A stretch of DNA of 64,000 nucleotides. Origin: Mesaphorura yosii (Eukaryota; Arthropoda; Collembola; Poduromorpha; Tullbergiidae). The notes beneath the pieces were generated by a model. That model did not search any database and was not told where the DNA came from. It worked only from the letters and a program-made list of their open reading frames with translations. The stretch lies in contig WIXG01000097.1 of the NCBI GenBank assembly GCA_009869945.1, positions 62,001-126,000 of the forward strand. The letters are read 5' to 3'. Made by a program: the position numbers and the translations under genes. Shown in pieces: positions 13,701 to 26,701 of this stretch. The first letter of the stretch is position 1; every line of letters starts with the position of its first letter.

Positions 13701-16700
13701 GCTTTGCTTTCGAAGCAGATCTTAATGATGATAAATTTGTATTACGTGTACACTTGACGAGAGCAAAAGTACTTGAGCAAGTTTCATTGTTTCTCCTCAG
13801 TATGTTGAGGAGACTGCATGATTTACTGCCGAACTCGGCTCCTCGTTTACTTTTGAATGATTGCTTGATTACGGCTGCGACTACAATTGTTTCTTCCGGC
13901 TGTATCGTGCTGAAGCGCTCGTTTTCCACGCTTCAAGTTCTGCTTTTGAATTGTTGCCAAAATTGGAACTTGATGAGTTTTCCAAGAATAAAGAGCAAGA
14001 AAATGATGGATGGAAAGAATTCTGATGCAATCTTCATCTTCGCAATGTTTATAAAAATAATATTGCTACAATCGCTGAAGTAGGCCACTTCAACTTCTGA
14101 AATTCTGAACAAGCCGAAGCAGCTAGTTCAGCTCACTTCATTATTTCGGGCCGAATTCCTTTCGACAACTTTTCCTTTAAATTTTTACGCTGACTTTTCT
14201 CATGGCAGAGATTGTAGAAGAGAAGAGACAAAAAGGTTTTATTCTGACTCGAGCTCGATAAGGCGTGTCAAAAGACAATGCGCGCATTTGACTTCAGGAC
14301 AGCATAAAATTATAACAGTTTAGTCAATCTTTTGTTGTAGTTTATTGTGTAAAAATACATTCAATATTCCCTCATTTTCTTTCTTTGTGACGGCTTGTTG
14401 CGACGAGGAGTATTCTATTCAAGTAATTCAACCTCTTCAACACGGTCGGACAAAGACTAGTGTAACTTTTTAACGAATTGTCGAATTCCTGAGAGGGAGC
14501 AAGCCTATTATTTGGCAGCAAGCTACGCTAGACGCCAAACTGACACAAATCAGAATTACTCATTGACGGGCTCTCTTTACTCTTGTCGGATTTCCACGGT
14601 TTTAATAAGACATTTCATGGAGCTCGACTCTTGTGTGAAAAGAGAAACTTCACTGTGCCAGTTTGCACGTGCCTAAAGGCGACTTCTCACTCCTTTTACC
14701 ATTTGCACTGCGCAAATATTTTAGAAATTCTCCAACTGAAATTTTATTAACCCCGAACGGCCTTTCATCTTTCCAATAAGGAATTCCTCCCGAGGCAATT
14801 GTGGAGAGCATTCAAATATTAAATGCCGAATTCCGCCGTATTCGTGTTCAGGATTCGCCTTTCCTCCTCGACCGCTTGCTTTCTCCGCGGCATTTTATTT
14901 TTATTCGTGACATTCTTCACGTACTCAAGTCATCCCACGGTCTCCTTTTTATTTTATTAGGTAATAACTCCTTATCGAGTTCTCATGTTAGCGGCGGAGT
15001 CACGCAGTGTAATGAATGAATGGGTCCACGCAATTCGTGCAAGTGGTACAACTGGTCCTACTTTTTACGAGGTAAGGTCGCCCGACGGAATGCCCACATT
15101 TAATGCGCGGCGCGTCGTCGCTCGTATATTACACTTAGTTGGCTTTGATACTCAAGATTAAAGACCGAAATTAATTCATATTCATGGCTGTTTGTTTGTG
15201 GCAGGGAACTGACTCGTCCGCTAGTTTGTTGACTGGCGCTACCGGTGCTCACGTCTGGTACGCAACTTCTCATGCTCGGCCAACATACTGCAATATTTGT
15301 CGTGAACAACTCTGTGGTAAGTCACTGACGCATATTTCCTGGGATTTGTAAGATACTGACTGATTCACCGAATTCTTGGAGTCTGAGCGTAACAAATCAA
15401 GTGAATAAAGTCTGTTGGCATACTCAGGCGAACAGCAGGTTTCATCAGCACAGATTCTATTTCCCGTGGGAAATAAAAGTCTATCTTGATTCAAGTTGCA
15501 CACTTGCATACTTTAATCATCACAAAGTAGCAGCAGAGGCGGTGGCAGTATCAGTAGCCGAGTAGTCCATCATCATGCCACGCGAAGCTTAAACTATTTC
15601 CCCGTCGTTTTCCGACAAATGTAAATATTGAATAATAAAAATGGTGCACTCGAGCGTCGGGCCGTATATGTATGGGAATGGCTGAAGCTTTTTATTTAAA
15701 TTGATACCACTTGAATCGTCTAGCCTCCATCATCGACGTGCACGCAATCAAACTCGGGCAAACAAGCAAATTCATGCACCAGCATAAATTAATGCGCTAG
15801 TGATGGTTAACAATTTATTAGCATGGATGACGTATGCGGAGTGTCCGTCAATCGTACCAATAGAGTCGCGCCAGTCTAGAATTCGTCTGACCCAAGATTT
15901 TTTCCTTGTAGGAGTCACTTCACAAGGCCTCAGCTGTGAAATCTGCAAGTTCAAAGCTCATAAGCGGTGTGCGGTGAAAGCACCCAACAACTGCAAATGG
16001 ACAACGCTCGCATCGATGGGAAAAGAGATAATCGAGGAGACGGATGGGGTAAGTTGAGACATGACTCTTGGAACGAAAGAGTCGAGAAAACACAAGCAAC
16101 CGACGTTTTTGTGATTCTATCCAGTCCTTATCACTACCACACCAGTGGCTCGAGGGAAACCTGCCAGTTCACTCAAAATGTGAGGTGTGCGAAAGAACTT
16201 GTGGATCTGTGCTACGGTATGACTCGTCCTTTTATTAAAGTCCAAAGCTGATGATTGCTGCACACCCTAATTGTTATGATCGGACGTTCCAGGTTGCAAG
16301 ACTTTCGCTGCCTTTGGTGTCGAGCCACAGTTCACACGGGCTGTCGGCCAATTTTCACCAACAAATGCCCGCTCGGTCGTATCAGCGTTGTTCCTCCGAC
16401 TGCCCTCCACACAGTTGGTAAGGATGACTATAAAAGGAAATTCATCTGAGCAGGGCAGATGTTTAATAAATTATGTTTTCCTGTTTTTCACAGGAAGTGA
16501 CGATGCCTGGGAATCCTCACGTGCTTTAGTTGGTTGCTCTCCTTTGTTGGTCTTTGTGAATTCCAGATCAGGTTCGAAATAACTTGAACAAGAAATTCTT
16601 GTCGCTGACCAGACCAGCAAGATCAAAAGTATATGACTTTCTGTTTTCAGGTGACCATCAAGGAATCCGCTTTCTTCGTAGATTTAAGCAACTTTTGAAT

Positions 16701-19700
16701 CCGGCTCAAGTATTTGATTTAATGAATGGAGGACCTCGACTGGGTCTCCAATTATTCCGGCATTTTGAGCCATTCCGGATATTAGTCTGTAAGTTCATTG
16801 AAGTCCAGAAATAGTTGCATACTCGGTTAAGCACGTTGTAACGCAAGGGTCCGTGTTTGTGTGTTCACGAAGGTGGTGGTGATGGTTCCGCTGGCTGGGT
16901 TATGAGCGAGATTGACCGTCTAGACATGCATGTAAGAATTGCTGAACTAAATGAACCATGAACTGTTTATTGACCGGAACTCATGCAATTTCTTGACTTT
17001 GTTTGCAGAGGCAGTGCCAAGTCGGGATTCTGCCTCTCGGCACTGGAAATGATTTGGCTCGTGTACTCGGTATGAAATCTCTGCTCCATCCGTCCAAGTA
17101 CCACACGTACACGTGACCAGAAGGCGCTAACGGACTGCTATAATTTATTCAGGTTGGGGCGCTAGCTGTGACGATGACACTCACTTACCAATGCTGCTGG
17201 AGAAGTACGAAAAGGCTACCACAAAGATGCTTGATAGGTAAATAATTGCATTCCCAGCCATGATAATGATCTCGAAACGACTGTCGTCACGTATGTAAAC
17301 GAGGGCAACTGCCCTCTCTGCTAGACTGCAGAGCAAATATTATTCCAAGTCCCAAGCACGTTATTTCGTAATCAGCAGATCTTGATCAAGCGTGCTGCTG
17401 TTTTAGGTGGAGCGTGATGACATTCGAGCGAGGCGTGATTCTGAAGCCTGCATTAAATCAAGATGTCAGCCTCCGGGAAAGTCGCACGAGCAATAAACCT
17501 CAGATCGCCGAGTATGAAGACTCCGTTGTATCTCATCTGCAGAACATTCTTCAATCAGACCAGCATCAAACTGTCATTACATCGGCCAAGTAAGCCTTCG
17601 CCTGATCCTTTTCGTTTCCTTTATGGATTTTAAATCCCGTCAGGCTTTTCTATCATGTCCGTTCTCTGAACAATATCTAAACATCATGGAACTACATTTT
17701 CTCTGTTTGTGAACTATAGCCTCTTCTAAAGAAATTCTTTCCATCAGATCAGAACAATTTTCTTCCATATTTCTATGAAATGCCTTGCCCGTAGACTGCC
17801 TGAGCCAGGCAGGTACTTGTACTCTTAATAACAGTTCTGAGAACGGAAGAGTGCCCAGAGCTAAGCCACTTTAAAAAAATTAAAACTTCTAGGAGATTTA
17901 AGCTCGTGCCTTCAAAGTTCCGCCCTTGCGAGAAGGCCAGCCATCTGAGTTTTAACAGTAGACAAACTTGTTTAAAATTTAATCTTTCAGTCTTTTGCAT
18001 TTTACTAGCAAGTTTTAATTTCGCATGCAGTTACAAGAACAAAATTTAGCTTCATTTGGTGTAGAATTCTATCTTTAGAATTATGAAGTTTCACATTTTG
18101 AAAAGAGCTAAAGCTAAAATTTCGCATATTCAAAAAGTCGACTGTAAAGAGTTCAGCTCCTGTTTATTATTCAGAAACTTTTGTGGAAGATGACGTTATG
18201 ATGATGCCCAACATTTTACACGGAATGCTCTCCGGAAAAGATTATGGAACTCGGCTTTTCTCTCTTCTACTAGGGTTCTCTGTGAGACGGTTCGTGACAT
18301 GATTTGCAAGATTGATGCGTCGCCGTCAAATGACTCTGAGATTGATGAGAAGTGTGCCGCACTGACTCAGAAATTAAACTCTCTTCTGCAGACTCTGAAT
18401 GAAGAAACTGAAAATTTCACAAACGCTTCTGATCAAGATGAATCAGATCTCCAGGTATGCGAAACAAAAGAGGATAATTTAAACGCGTGTTACCACGTTC
18501 ACTGATGTTCTTCTTTCTGACTAGGAGGAGCAGAAAATAGTTTCACACCCGGCCGGGACTGACATCTCACTAAGTGAGCAAGCCATTGAACTTGCGCCGA
18601 CGTCACCTCCTCCGAAGGTGACACAGTTTCGTCGACGGGATACTTTAATGTCTCGCGCCAACAGTCTCAAGAAAGCTGTTCGCCAAATCATTGAGCATGT
18701 GGAGAAAGCACTGGACGAGCAAACGACTACAACACCAGTTGTTATAGTTCGTCCTCTCTCACTGGACGTTGAGCGGCCAATATCACAGGACGAAGTATCA
18801 AGCAACCAATTCAAAAGTGGGGAATACGAGAAAGGAAGCGGGACCGACTTGGCCAAAGTAGTGAGCCCAATTGATCCACACATTACGCTACCAGCGCCAA
18901 CTCCATTTGCGGATCAGTCCTTGCTACTGAAATCTGCTTCACTTATGCAAAACCTGCCTCCCACCGAAATAATAGATGACTGGTCAGAAAGTAAAGTTCT
19001 GAGAGATCATAAGCAGTCTGAGAAGATTGAATTTCACAGAACGGCGAGTATTCGTTCGAATAAAACACAGCCAATCAAAATAGAAGTGGATAGCCCTTCC
19101 ACCTCCTCACCTACGCGCACTCCAATGTCTGAAATGGCAGATTTGCTTTTAGTAGAAAGTGACATGTCCAGCAGTGCCACCGCGGAGGAAATGCTTCTGT
19201 TTGACAAGGCTTCCTTATCACCACCACAAGCATCAACGACATATTTAACTGTTCCAAATTCTGGGCCAAGTTCACCGAATACTCTATTGGGAAGCTCGAG
19301 CAGTAGCAACAACAGTAACAACCTCTCACGAGGAACGAGTCCTCGGGCGTCGCGTCGTGTCTCAATGGGTTCCATTTACACGCCTTTGGAGGTCGAAATT
19401 CCAAAAAGTCCCAACGCGAAGCATTCGATATTTGAGCTGCCCCTGGACTCTCACTACTTCTTGTCATCGCCTTCGTCTCTCTCGAATTCACCCAGCCCAA
19501 ATAAATCGCTGGATCAGAAACGAAAGACTCTTCCGATTGTAAATCCGTTGGTCAGTCATCCACAGTGGCCATTCAATAGTCCGTCGCCGGGGAGTGGCAT
19601 CGTGAGCAAAGTATTACTGGCAAATGCAGACACCATCTGCGCCGTAGCTTCACCACTCATGGACATTGAAGACGACGAAGATCTAATGATTGGGTTTAAC

Positions 19701-21115
19701 GAGAAGTGTGTCCTCAATAACTACTTTGGCATCGGAATTGATGCCAAAATCACTCTAGACTTCCATTTGAAGCGAGAAGAGCATCCAGAAAAATGCAAAA
19801 GTCGAACAAGAAATTTTATGTGGTATGGAGTGCTGGGTAGCAAAGAATATGTGCAGCAAACTTGCAAAAATCTGGAGCAAAGAGTGCAGCTGGAGTGTGA
19901 CGGGAAACGAATTCCACTACCAAGCCTCCAAGGCATTGTGATTCTAAACATTCAAAGCTTCATGGGAGGCACGAATTTCTGGGGATCACTGAATCCCACA
20001 GGTTAGACTAAAGTCAATTTCCTTGGTGAATGCTTACATACTAATCTGATGAATGAACTTTTTTCAGGCTGTTTCTTAGCACCATCATTCGATGACAAAA
20101 TACTGGAGGTTGTTGCAGTTTTTGACTCCATGCAAATGGCTGCGTCGAGGCTGATAAAGCTACAGCATCATCGCATTGCTCAATGCAATTCTGTAACTAT
20201 TACAATTTTCGGAGATGCGGACATTCCAATTCAGGTAAAGGAATAAGCCTGGCGACTAATTTTGATGTATGACACGTTTCTTTTAATCAATTAACGGCAA
20301 ATTCTATAAATCATTTAGGTTGATGGCGAAGCGTGGTTACAGCCTCCAGGCGTCATTAAAATTGTGCATAAGAATAGGATGCAGATGCTTTGTCGAAACC
20401 GGGTACGCTTTTGAAAGAAGAGATTGATTCATACGATTGTGAATGCGATTGCACTTGAATCTAATGCACACCTGAATATTTAGGCTCTGGAGTCGTCGCT
20501 CAAGTCGTGGGAGGAAAAACAGAAGCAGCATTCCACCGGACTTTCTCCGACATCGATGGAAGTGGATGATGTAAGTTCAAACTCGAACTTGAAAACTTTC
20601 CGCTTTCAAATAATTACCTTTTGATCGTGCAACTAATTTAATATTGAAAAGATCTTGTTTATTGACAGATGGATAAAAAACGACATTCCAAGCGATTATT
20701 CACCCTCCGCAAGTTGAAATCGGATCATTCATCAGCACATCAAAAGACATATCACAAAAGAGGGGACACTGACACCCCTGACATTGACGGACCATCGTAC
20801 GAAATTAGTGATGAAACTTCCTCATCTCGTGGTAAGTCACATGAACTGATTCATTGTCAGACAGCATTTTTCATACACGGTTATTTCAATTCTCCAGACG
20901 GCAAGCCAGTGGAAACCTGGACCGGTATAGAAGTTGGAGATTGGTTGGATTTTCTCCAACTCGGCGAGTACAAATTACACTTTCTTCGACATGACGTTCA
21001 AGGCGCAGAATTACTAACTCTTCAGAGGCGTGATTTAAAAGAGCTTGGAATCAAGAAGGTTGGTCATATCAAAAGAATTCTGCAAGGAATCGATAAGCTT
21101 CACAAGCAGAAGTAA
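4743..21115 (+). CDS. Diacylglycerol kinase, delta/eta type (type II), 5' end not found
   Basis: This enzyme phosphorylates diacylglycerol to phosphatidic acid with ATP, ending DAG signalling at membranes. Exons: 4743-4853, 10083-10163, 14961-15071, 15205-15316, 15912-16048, 16125-16216, 16293-16417, 16494-16571, 16651-16788, 16873-16931, 17009-17069, 17153-17237, 17407-17589, 18274-18454, 18525-20001, 20068-20234, 20319-20402, 20484-20570, 20669-20831, 20898-21115. Phases agree throughout and give about 1249 visible residues. In order: a PH domain (residues about 1-95), two C1 zinc fingers with complete HX12CX2C...C patterns, the catalytic domain with GGDGSAGW and [15 protein letters not shown], a Ser-rich linker in the 1477-bp exon, the accessory domain ([19 protein letters not shown]) and a C-terminal SAM domain. 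PH + 2 C1 + split kinase + SAM is diagnostic of the delta/eta/kappa class; SAM mediates oligomerisation in the family. The start codon is missing: the 4743 exon begins at an acceptor. The Val usual after GGDGS is Ala. Confidence 0.95.
4854..10082 (+). other. Long intron 1 within the PH domain of the diacylglycerol kinase
   Basis: The intron starts with gtgagt and ends in a T-rich tract plus cag before 10083. I see only short unsupported open frames, a few GACT repeats near 7983 and no mobile element or RNA gene. Its size, against 60-100 bp elsewhere, suggests it may hold regulatory elements, but none is identifiable by eye. Confidence 0.6.
10164..14960 (+). other. Long intron 2 within the PH domain of the diacylglycerol kinase
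   Basis: Donor gtgagt at 10164; acceptor ttattttattag before 14961. The longest open frame inside (13580-14083, plus strand) has no recognisable domain and an overlapping frame on the other strand, so I treat it as chance. Nothing else is supported. Confidence 0.6.
17590..18273 (+). other. Intron of the diacylglycerol kinase (684 bp)
   Basis: Bounded by gtaagc and cttctactag. AT-rich, with no coding signal seen. Confidence 0.7.
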
Positions 21116-23503
21116 ATTCGGAACTGAGCAATATTTGAAAGCTATGTGATCTTGGAAAAGCGTAATAGCTTGTTTAGGTTTAAGGATAAGCATCTTAGAT
21201 CTTTGATGACTTTACGTATTAATTTAACAATGAACGTCAAGCATTCCATGAATACATTTTGCTTAGTATTAATAATTTCCAGCAACTTAACTTTGTACAA
21301 TTTTAAAGTAAGCACCATTGTCATAAATGTTCTCACATCAGTATTGCACTGTTTTCAAAGAAAAGAAAAGCAAATAACTAAAAGTAATAATCGTAGAGTA
21401 GGATAGTTACTTGCTTAGCACATGGCTTAAATACGTTAACAAAATGCCTCTTGATACTTGCCCTCTAATATCAGAACCCTTGTGTACAATATATGCAAAG
21501 TTAAAACCTAACTGACACTTTTTGCAATAATTACTCATGTTTAGAATTAGCATTGTATTATGAGAACTAATCGCAATAGACAAGTCAGCGTACTCGCAGA
21601 TTTTGATCAAAACCAAAGACTTTACGGCTAATAAGAATTTGGTGGCATGATTTATTCATGAGTTCCAAATGATTGTATCCCCGATTTTAAGGGAGGAAGT
21701 AATGCTGCCTGGCTAACGCTTTGCACGTGCACTTTATTGACTTTATTATGCTAACACAGAAGTATTATCAGAATAAGTTTTCAAAGTATTGTCTGCGATT
21801 TCTCTATCCTTGGGTTACGTATTAACACTTTCTAGTGAATAGCGAAAGCGGATTTGGATTCTATTGTTTTTCACTTCTTTGTGCACTCTTTCTATTACGT
21901 GGAACTCTTTAGCTCTTGCACCTTCTATAAGTAGTGTAGCCTGGTATTGGCTTAAATTCTTCATTGTCTTTGTTAAAGCGTTGAGAGGATCATGGAAATT
22001 CAGAATACACAAATGCTGTGATATCTCTAAATATAAAATATTGTTGTTATGTATGGAAATGAAATTAACCTTTAAGAATGACTGACATTACCCAAATACA
22101 CGCAAAAATATGTGGGACGGGGCAATTGGTATGAGTCCAATCAATTTATGTATTTGAGAATTACCAATTGGGAGGATTCCGAACTCTGGGACTCAGAACT
22201 TTGCCTAGCCTGTTACATAATAACAAACTATGCCTCTGTAATACTAATTGTGAACCTGCCTTGTAAAATATGAAAAGCATTTAATTCCTCTCTTTTCCAA
22301 TTCAAATAAATACTTTTAAACTAACAACTCAAGACGCTTTTTTAGTCGCAGTTCTTTCAGATTTGCGCTCTGCAAGTTAAACGAAAGCCACGAATCTGAA
22401 GCCAGCCTCTGGATGACCGATTGAGCAATCTATGCTGTGCTTCTTTATGAACTGGATTGATAACCAGTTTACCATTGACCTCATGCACAATGATGCACTG
22501 GATATCATTTCATTCACTTCTCATTGCATTGCACGTCAATCGGTCACGTCTCAAGATTGAAGTGATAGACAAGAAGACGATTCGAGCAAAGGCAGAAGTA
22601 GATGTTTTGATACACCTTCGCAAATGATGCAAATATTCGTGTTTCAGCCCTACAAAAACTTGTTTTCATTGAGAAAAGCGTCACTGCAATTTGTAGCGCA
22701 TAGAATTATATACTACGGGGCACAAAGCTATTTTGCCCTGGAATTTCCAGCAGTTTAGACAATTAAATTACAGTATCACTATAAATCCGCCGGTTGAACT
22801 TCTGATGCTTGAGGTTGGGCGTCTAACAGCATACAGACTCTAGGAGCTCTACGCATATGCACGAAGACTGTCGTCTGGAACCAGGATTGGGACCATAACA
22901 CAATCTTTGCTATGCATCGAATGAAATCCCGAACGCGGATTCACTTTGCCTTCATTGCGTGAGATGAAAGAAGTCGTGCACACTGTGAGTCATCGTAAAC
23001 ACTTCCTAAATTTTGCCATCAGATTTTGGCAAGAGCAAGTGGAAAACATACAAAATCTGTTCCATCTGCTCTTTATCTTTGCAAATAGTTCACACTTAGA
23101 GTGGCGCATATTAATTCACATTCTTCAGTTTACGTCTGCAAGTAGTTCTTCATTCATTGTTATGCATTCCTCTCAATGCAGAACATTCGCATTCTCAATT
23201 CGCATCTCAAATTCTGTCTGCAAATTAAATCCAAGGTCAACAAGTGTACTGACCAAGTTAAATGGAACTGACAAAAAATTACGTCCGCCCAGGCTGCAAA
23301 TACGAGTTTATGACTGAAAGTTGAATCATACGATTACGTCAATACACTGCGAGACACATGTGATCTGTGGCTGCGGATCCGTGTAATAATGGTACTTTAA
23401 GTGGTTATGCAACATGTGCTAGTTGAAGTGAGCAAATTTGCTAGATCTCAGTAATCAATTGAGTGTTGACTTTGGCAGATAACGACAGCGTAATCCAAGA
23501 GGA
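21116..23503. other. 3' UTR of the diacylglycerol kinase and intergenic DNA
   Basis: The first clear AATAAA on the plus strand after the stop is at 22305-22310, implying a 3' UTR of about 1.2 kb. The open frame at 22946-23317 has no signal, domain or splice support. Nothing else is identified. Confidence 0.5.
22305..22310 (+). promoter_or_regulatory. Polyadenylation signal AATAAA, probably of the diacylglycerol kinase
   Basis: Canonical AATAAA hexamer in AT-rich DNA about 1.2 kb after the stop codon. No other full hexamer was noticed nearer. Confidence 0.4.
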
Positions 23504-23840
23504 TCAACAAACGCGCAGCCGCAGCATTGTATTTAAGTGTTTTGTTTGTGCGAGGTTGTAATCAGTCAACATTGCAATCAAGTTCGAAAAATCTTCGTAA
23601 TAATAGGACACATTCCAGTGCAGTTCCATTCGAGTCTCATGTATTCATTCCGCCTGACTCCAGTAATGATAACTCACAACTCGCACATGCTAACTTGAAC
23701 CTAACCTTTGATATCTGTGATAAATTGAGCTTCATTTGGGACGCAGTTCCAGTATTAACGTGGAGCTGAGCCATAAAACATGTGATGAGCGCAAAACTGA
23801 ATCCAAACATACACAAGTGAAGTGAATCCATGTTATCCAA
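23504..23840 (-). CDS. Candidate small secreted protein, two exons, unrecognised
   Basis: A tentative model: exon 23840-23706, a 70-bp intron (gttagg...atgag) and exon 23635-23504, both phase 0, for 88 codons including the stop. The N-terminus (MDSLHLCMFGFSFALITCF) looks like a signal peptide and the intron has the local size. The second exon is open without a Met and is rich in Tyr, Asn and Leu. It would be transcribed divergently from the SEC14-like gene starting at 23984. I recognise no family, the acceptor is weak and the length allows chance, so this is a lead rather than a firm gene. Confidence 0.2.
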
Positions 23841-23983
23841 GTGAGTTATCGACCCATCAGCATCTTCTCAGGTTCAGTCATCACGTGCCCACGCAGCATT
23901 TGAGGAGAACTTCCTCAGTCTCGTATTTGTATTTGTGAACACAAACTCGCATCGTTGTCGTTTGTCCCACATACGCCTTCAAA

Positions 23984-25732
23984 ATGAATGAATTTACAGA
24001 GAAAGAGAAGGAGGCCTTGGTTAAGGTGAGATCTCAACTCTCGTCTTGCTTGACAGGTCCATCAATGAACCAACCTTAACCGGGTGCTAATCTTTTTTCA
24101 GTTCCGGAAGCAGTTGACGGATTTAAATCTCGAAGGAGATATGAACGAAAACTGGTACCTTATCAAGTGGCTACGAGCCAGAGATTTGAGCATTTCGAAG
24201 GCCGAATTCATGCTTCGCGAGGTACGATCATGCCCCTGTTTCTTTTTTCCTTTCCAGCTTCTAATAAATAAACACAATTGTTGCAGCATCTAAAATGGAG
24301 AAAGAAGTACAACATTAATGAGATTGACAGTTGGGAAGCACCGGAAGTATTTCATCAGATTTTCCCAATGAAACTGTGTGGCTACAGCAAGATAGGCTGC
24401 CCGGGTGAGTGAGAGTTCTTGTGTTACTGCTTGTAATTATTTTCTTTGCTAATGCAACATCAACACCATATCCAATCAATAGTTATGATATGCCCGGCCA
24501 AATACTTTGACATAAATGAGTTTTGGGAAAAGTGTGAACCAGAGGCTCATATGCTGTACGGAACACAAAGCATGGAGAGGATGAAGAAGCTGATGAAAGA
24601 AAAGAGTACTCCCGAGAATCCCATCACAGAAGCCGTTGTAATCCATGACTTGGAAGGATTCAATATTCGAGATGTCATGAGTCGTGCATGTAAGAATCAT
24701 GTACCCTGTATTTATTAATATTATTGCATAATGACATGACATTAATTGCAGTACTGACTTTCTGACAGATATGTCAAGAATGCAGGAAACATCGGCGCAA
24801 TTTACGGACAATTATCCAGAATTCATTCACAAGGCGTTTTTTGTCAATGCGCCAAGATTGTTTGCGACAATGTTTTCGCTGTTTAAGCATATCCTCCCGA
24901 AGAAGACTTTGGAGAAGTTTGAAATTCATGGCTATGATAAAGAGAAATGGATTCCATGCCTGCTAGAACTCGTTGATCCAGAAGTGCTGCCGCCCATGTA
25001 CGGTGGAACTAATATTGAATTCGAACAGGTAATGATAGCCTCACTATTTCAAGAAGCTAATGAATAGTTTACTGCATTCTGTACTGTACAGTTTGTAAAG
25101 TGCTGTGTGCTTTTGTTTGCAGAAAGCGTTTGCCGGTCTCATACCACGCGCAGAAAAATATTCTGAGCACAGGAATAGCATTGACGACAGATTCACGTAC
25201 GTCAAAGTACCTGCAGGAAAGAAGCACCAAATTGATTATCACATTGATGCTCCGAAAACAATGCTTAGGTGAGATTTAGCGCAATTTAATTACACAACAT
25301 GCTGGCATAAATGGCGCATGACTTCCGTCCGTTCTTTTGTCTTCTTAATTAACAGTCCCTTTTACTTTTGCAGTTGGAGCTTCAAAACGGTGGACTATGA
25401 CATCAGTTTTGCATTAGTATTTGAGGCATCCGAAGAGATTATTCCAAATACACGTGTCGACTCTGCTAAAAGGAAACAAACTGGAAAAATTACGTGCGAA
25501 AAAACTGGAAGATGTAAGAACATAAATGCCATGCTTCATAAGCTACATGGCTCTTGCAATAATGAACCCATTTCCTATACCCACAGATTCCCTTGTATTT
25601 GACAACACGTACAGTCGAATGAGGTCCAAATCATTGCATTTCTTTGTTGAAGTTCAGGATTTGGATATGACAAACTTGGAAGAGTGCAAAGTCGGCAACG
25701 GGAACGGAATAATGATAATGGCAGAACAATAG
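23984..25732 (+). CDS. SEC14-like protein with CRAL-TRIO and GOLD domains
   Basis: A cytosolic lipid-transfer protein of the SEC14L2 (supernatant protein factor) type, expected to bind and move phosphoinositides, tocopherol or other hydrophobic ligands. Exons: 23984-24025, 24102-24221, 24287-24404, 24483-24689, 24769-25028, 25123-25268, 25374-25513, 25587-25732. All phases agree, giving 392 residues, normal for the family. The CRAL-TRIO N-terminal helices (NWYLIKWLRARDLSISKAE, then LKWRKKYNI) are followed by the lipid pocket (VVIHDLEGFN; the gate region runs from FFVNAPRLFATMF to LPKKTLEKFEIHG, then PPMYGGT). The C-terminal third is the GOLD beta-sandwich (SWSFKTVDYDISFALVFE). There is no signal peptide. 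An AATAAA lies near 25955. The ligand cannot be read from the sequence. Confidence 0.93.
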
Positions 25733-26701
25733 TGATGCCTGGAGCTTTAATATTAATTAATCGATGCTTACTTCAAAATATTCAAAACAAATTCCATCGT
25801 GATACCCGCTTGTCTTTATGTTTTTTCTACGATGGTGATTACAAATTCTATTCTGGATGAAACCTGATACTGATACCTGACTACCCGGCCTCTTCGAAGA
25901 GATCCTCTGCTTTAACTGTGTGTTCAAATGTTTCTTCTATTGTGATAAAGATTAAATAAATATTCTGACCGCAGTAATCAATTTATTCATTCCTACATTC
26001 ATTTTCATAAACATTGCAGTTCGCAGATCAAAACAACACGAACAAGCGAAATTACGCAAGCCTATCAGTTTCATAATTGTAGTAAGAATTATTTCACCAA
26101 TTTTCATTATCAAATCATCAGCAAGGCAGCATTCCCTGCATTTTGAACATCAGAACCGGTTCACAGCAGTGCTGAAGTTGAAAGGAAACAACTTGGCACC
26201 GGCTCCCTGCACTTGAGTTAACTTCTTAGGGTGCGGCGAGTCAATTTGGTAAACACTCAAGACTCGCATGTGTACGAATAATAAAATCATTGCAGCAATA
26301 AAAATTGGATGATAATGAATTTACATTTGAATGCTTTGAGCACAGGGCCAATATAAAAATGGACTGACTTGCAGAAATTATGCAACGATATGTGAGATGT
26401 TTCATTTGTCTCAATTAATTCACCATGAAAAAAGTACATGATATTTTCTTATTCCATCGTAGATAAGTGAAGCCATGCCCATGCCACGATTTGATTCTCA
26501 AGCTTGAACAACAGTCATTTTCAATTCGCTCCACTGAAATTTGTTCTGTCGTTGAAGTCGTGATTGTGATAGTCGGATTGTCAAATTCAAAATTTCTTGA
26601 GTTCGGCGTCGGCTACGGCTTCCTGCTGCACGGCCGAAGTGTATCGTCAGTTAAACTGGGCCGGAGTCAGAGACCCGCATGGTGCACACTCCTTGGGAGA
26701 T
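25733..26701. other. Intergenic region between the SEC14-like and lipase genes
   Basis: The SEC14-like 3' UTR ends near the AATAAA at 25955-25960. The rest is AT-rich with only short open frames; those at 26467-26815 run into the lipase start region. A TATA-like AATATAAAAA lies near 26350, but a link to the lipase is uncertain. Confidence 0.5.

Noticed and set aside
13580-14083. 167-codon plus-strand open frame inside a DGK intron
   Set aside because: No domain, signal peptide or splice support; overlapped by an open frame on the other strand and AT-rich composition.
20832-20897. Keeping this 66-bp open stretch as DGK coding sequence
   Set aside because: Bounded by gtaagt and ctccag; removal is in phase, and the SAM domain begins right after.
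22946-23317. 123-codon plus-strand open frame after the DGK gene
   Set aside because: No hydrophobic signal, domain or neighbouring splice structure; length is within chance for this composition.
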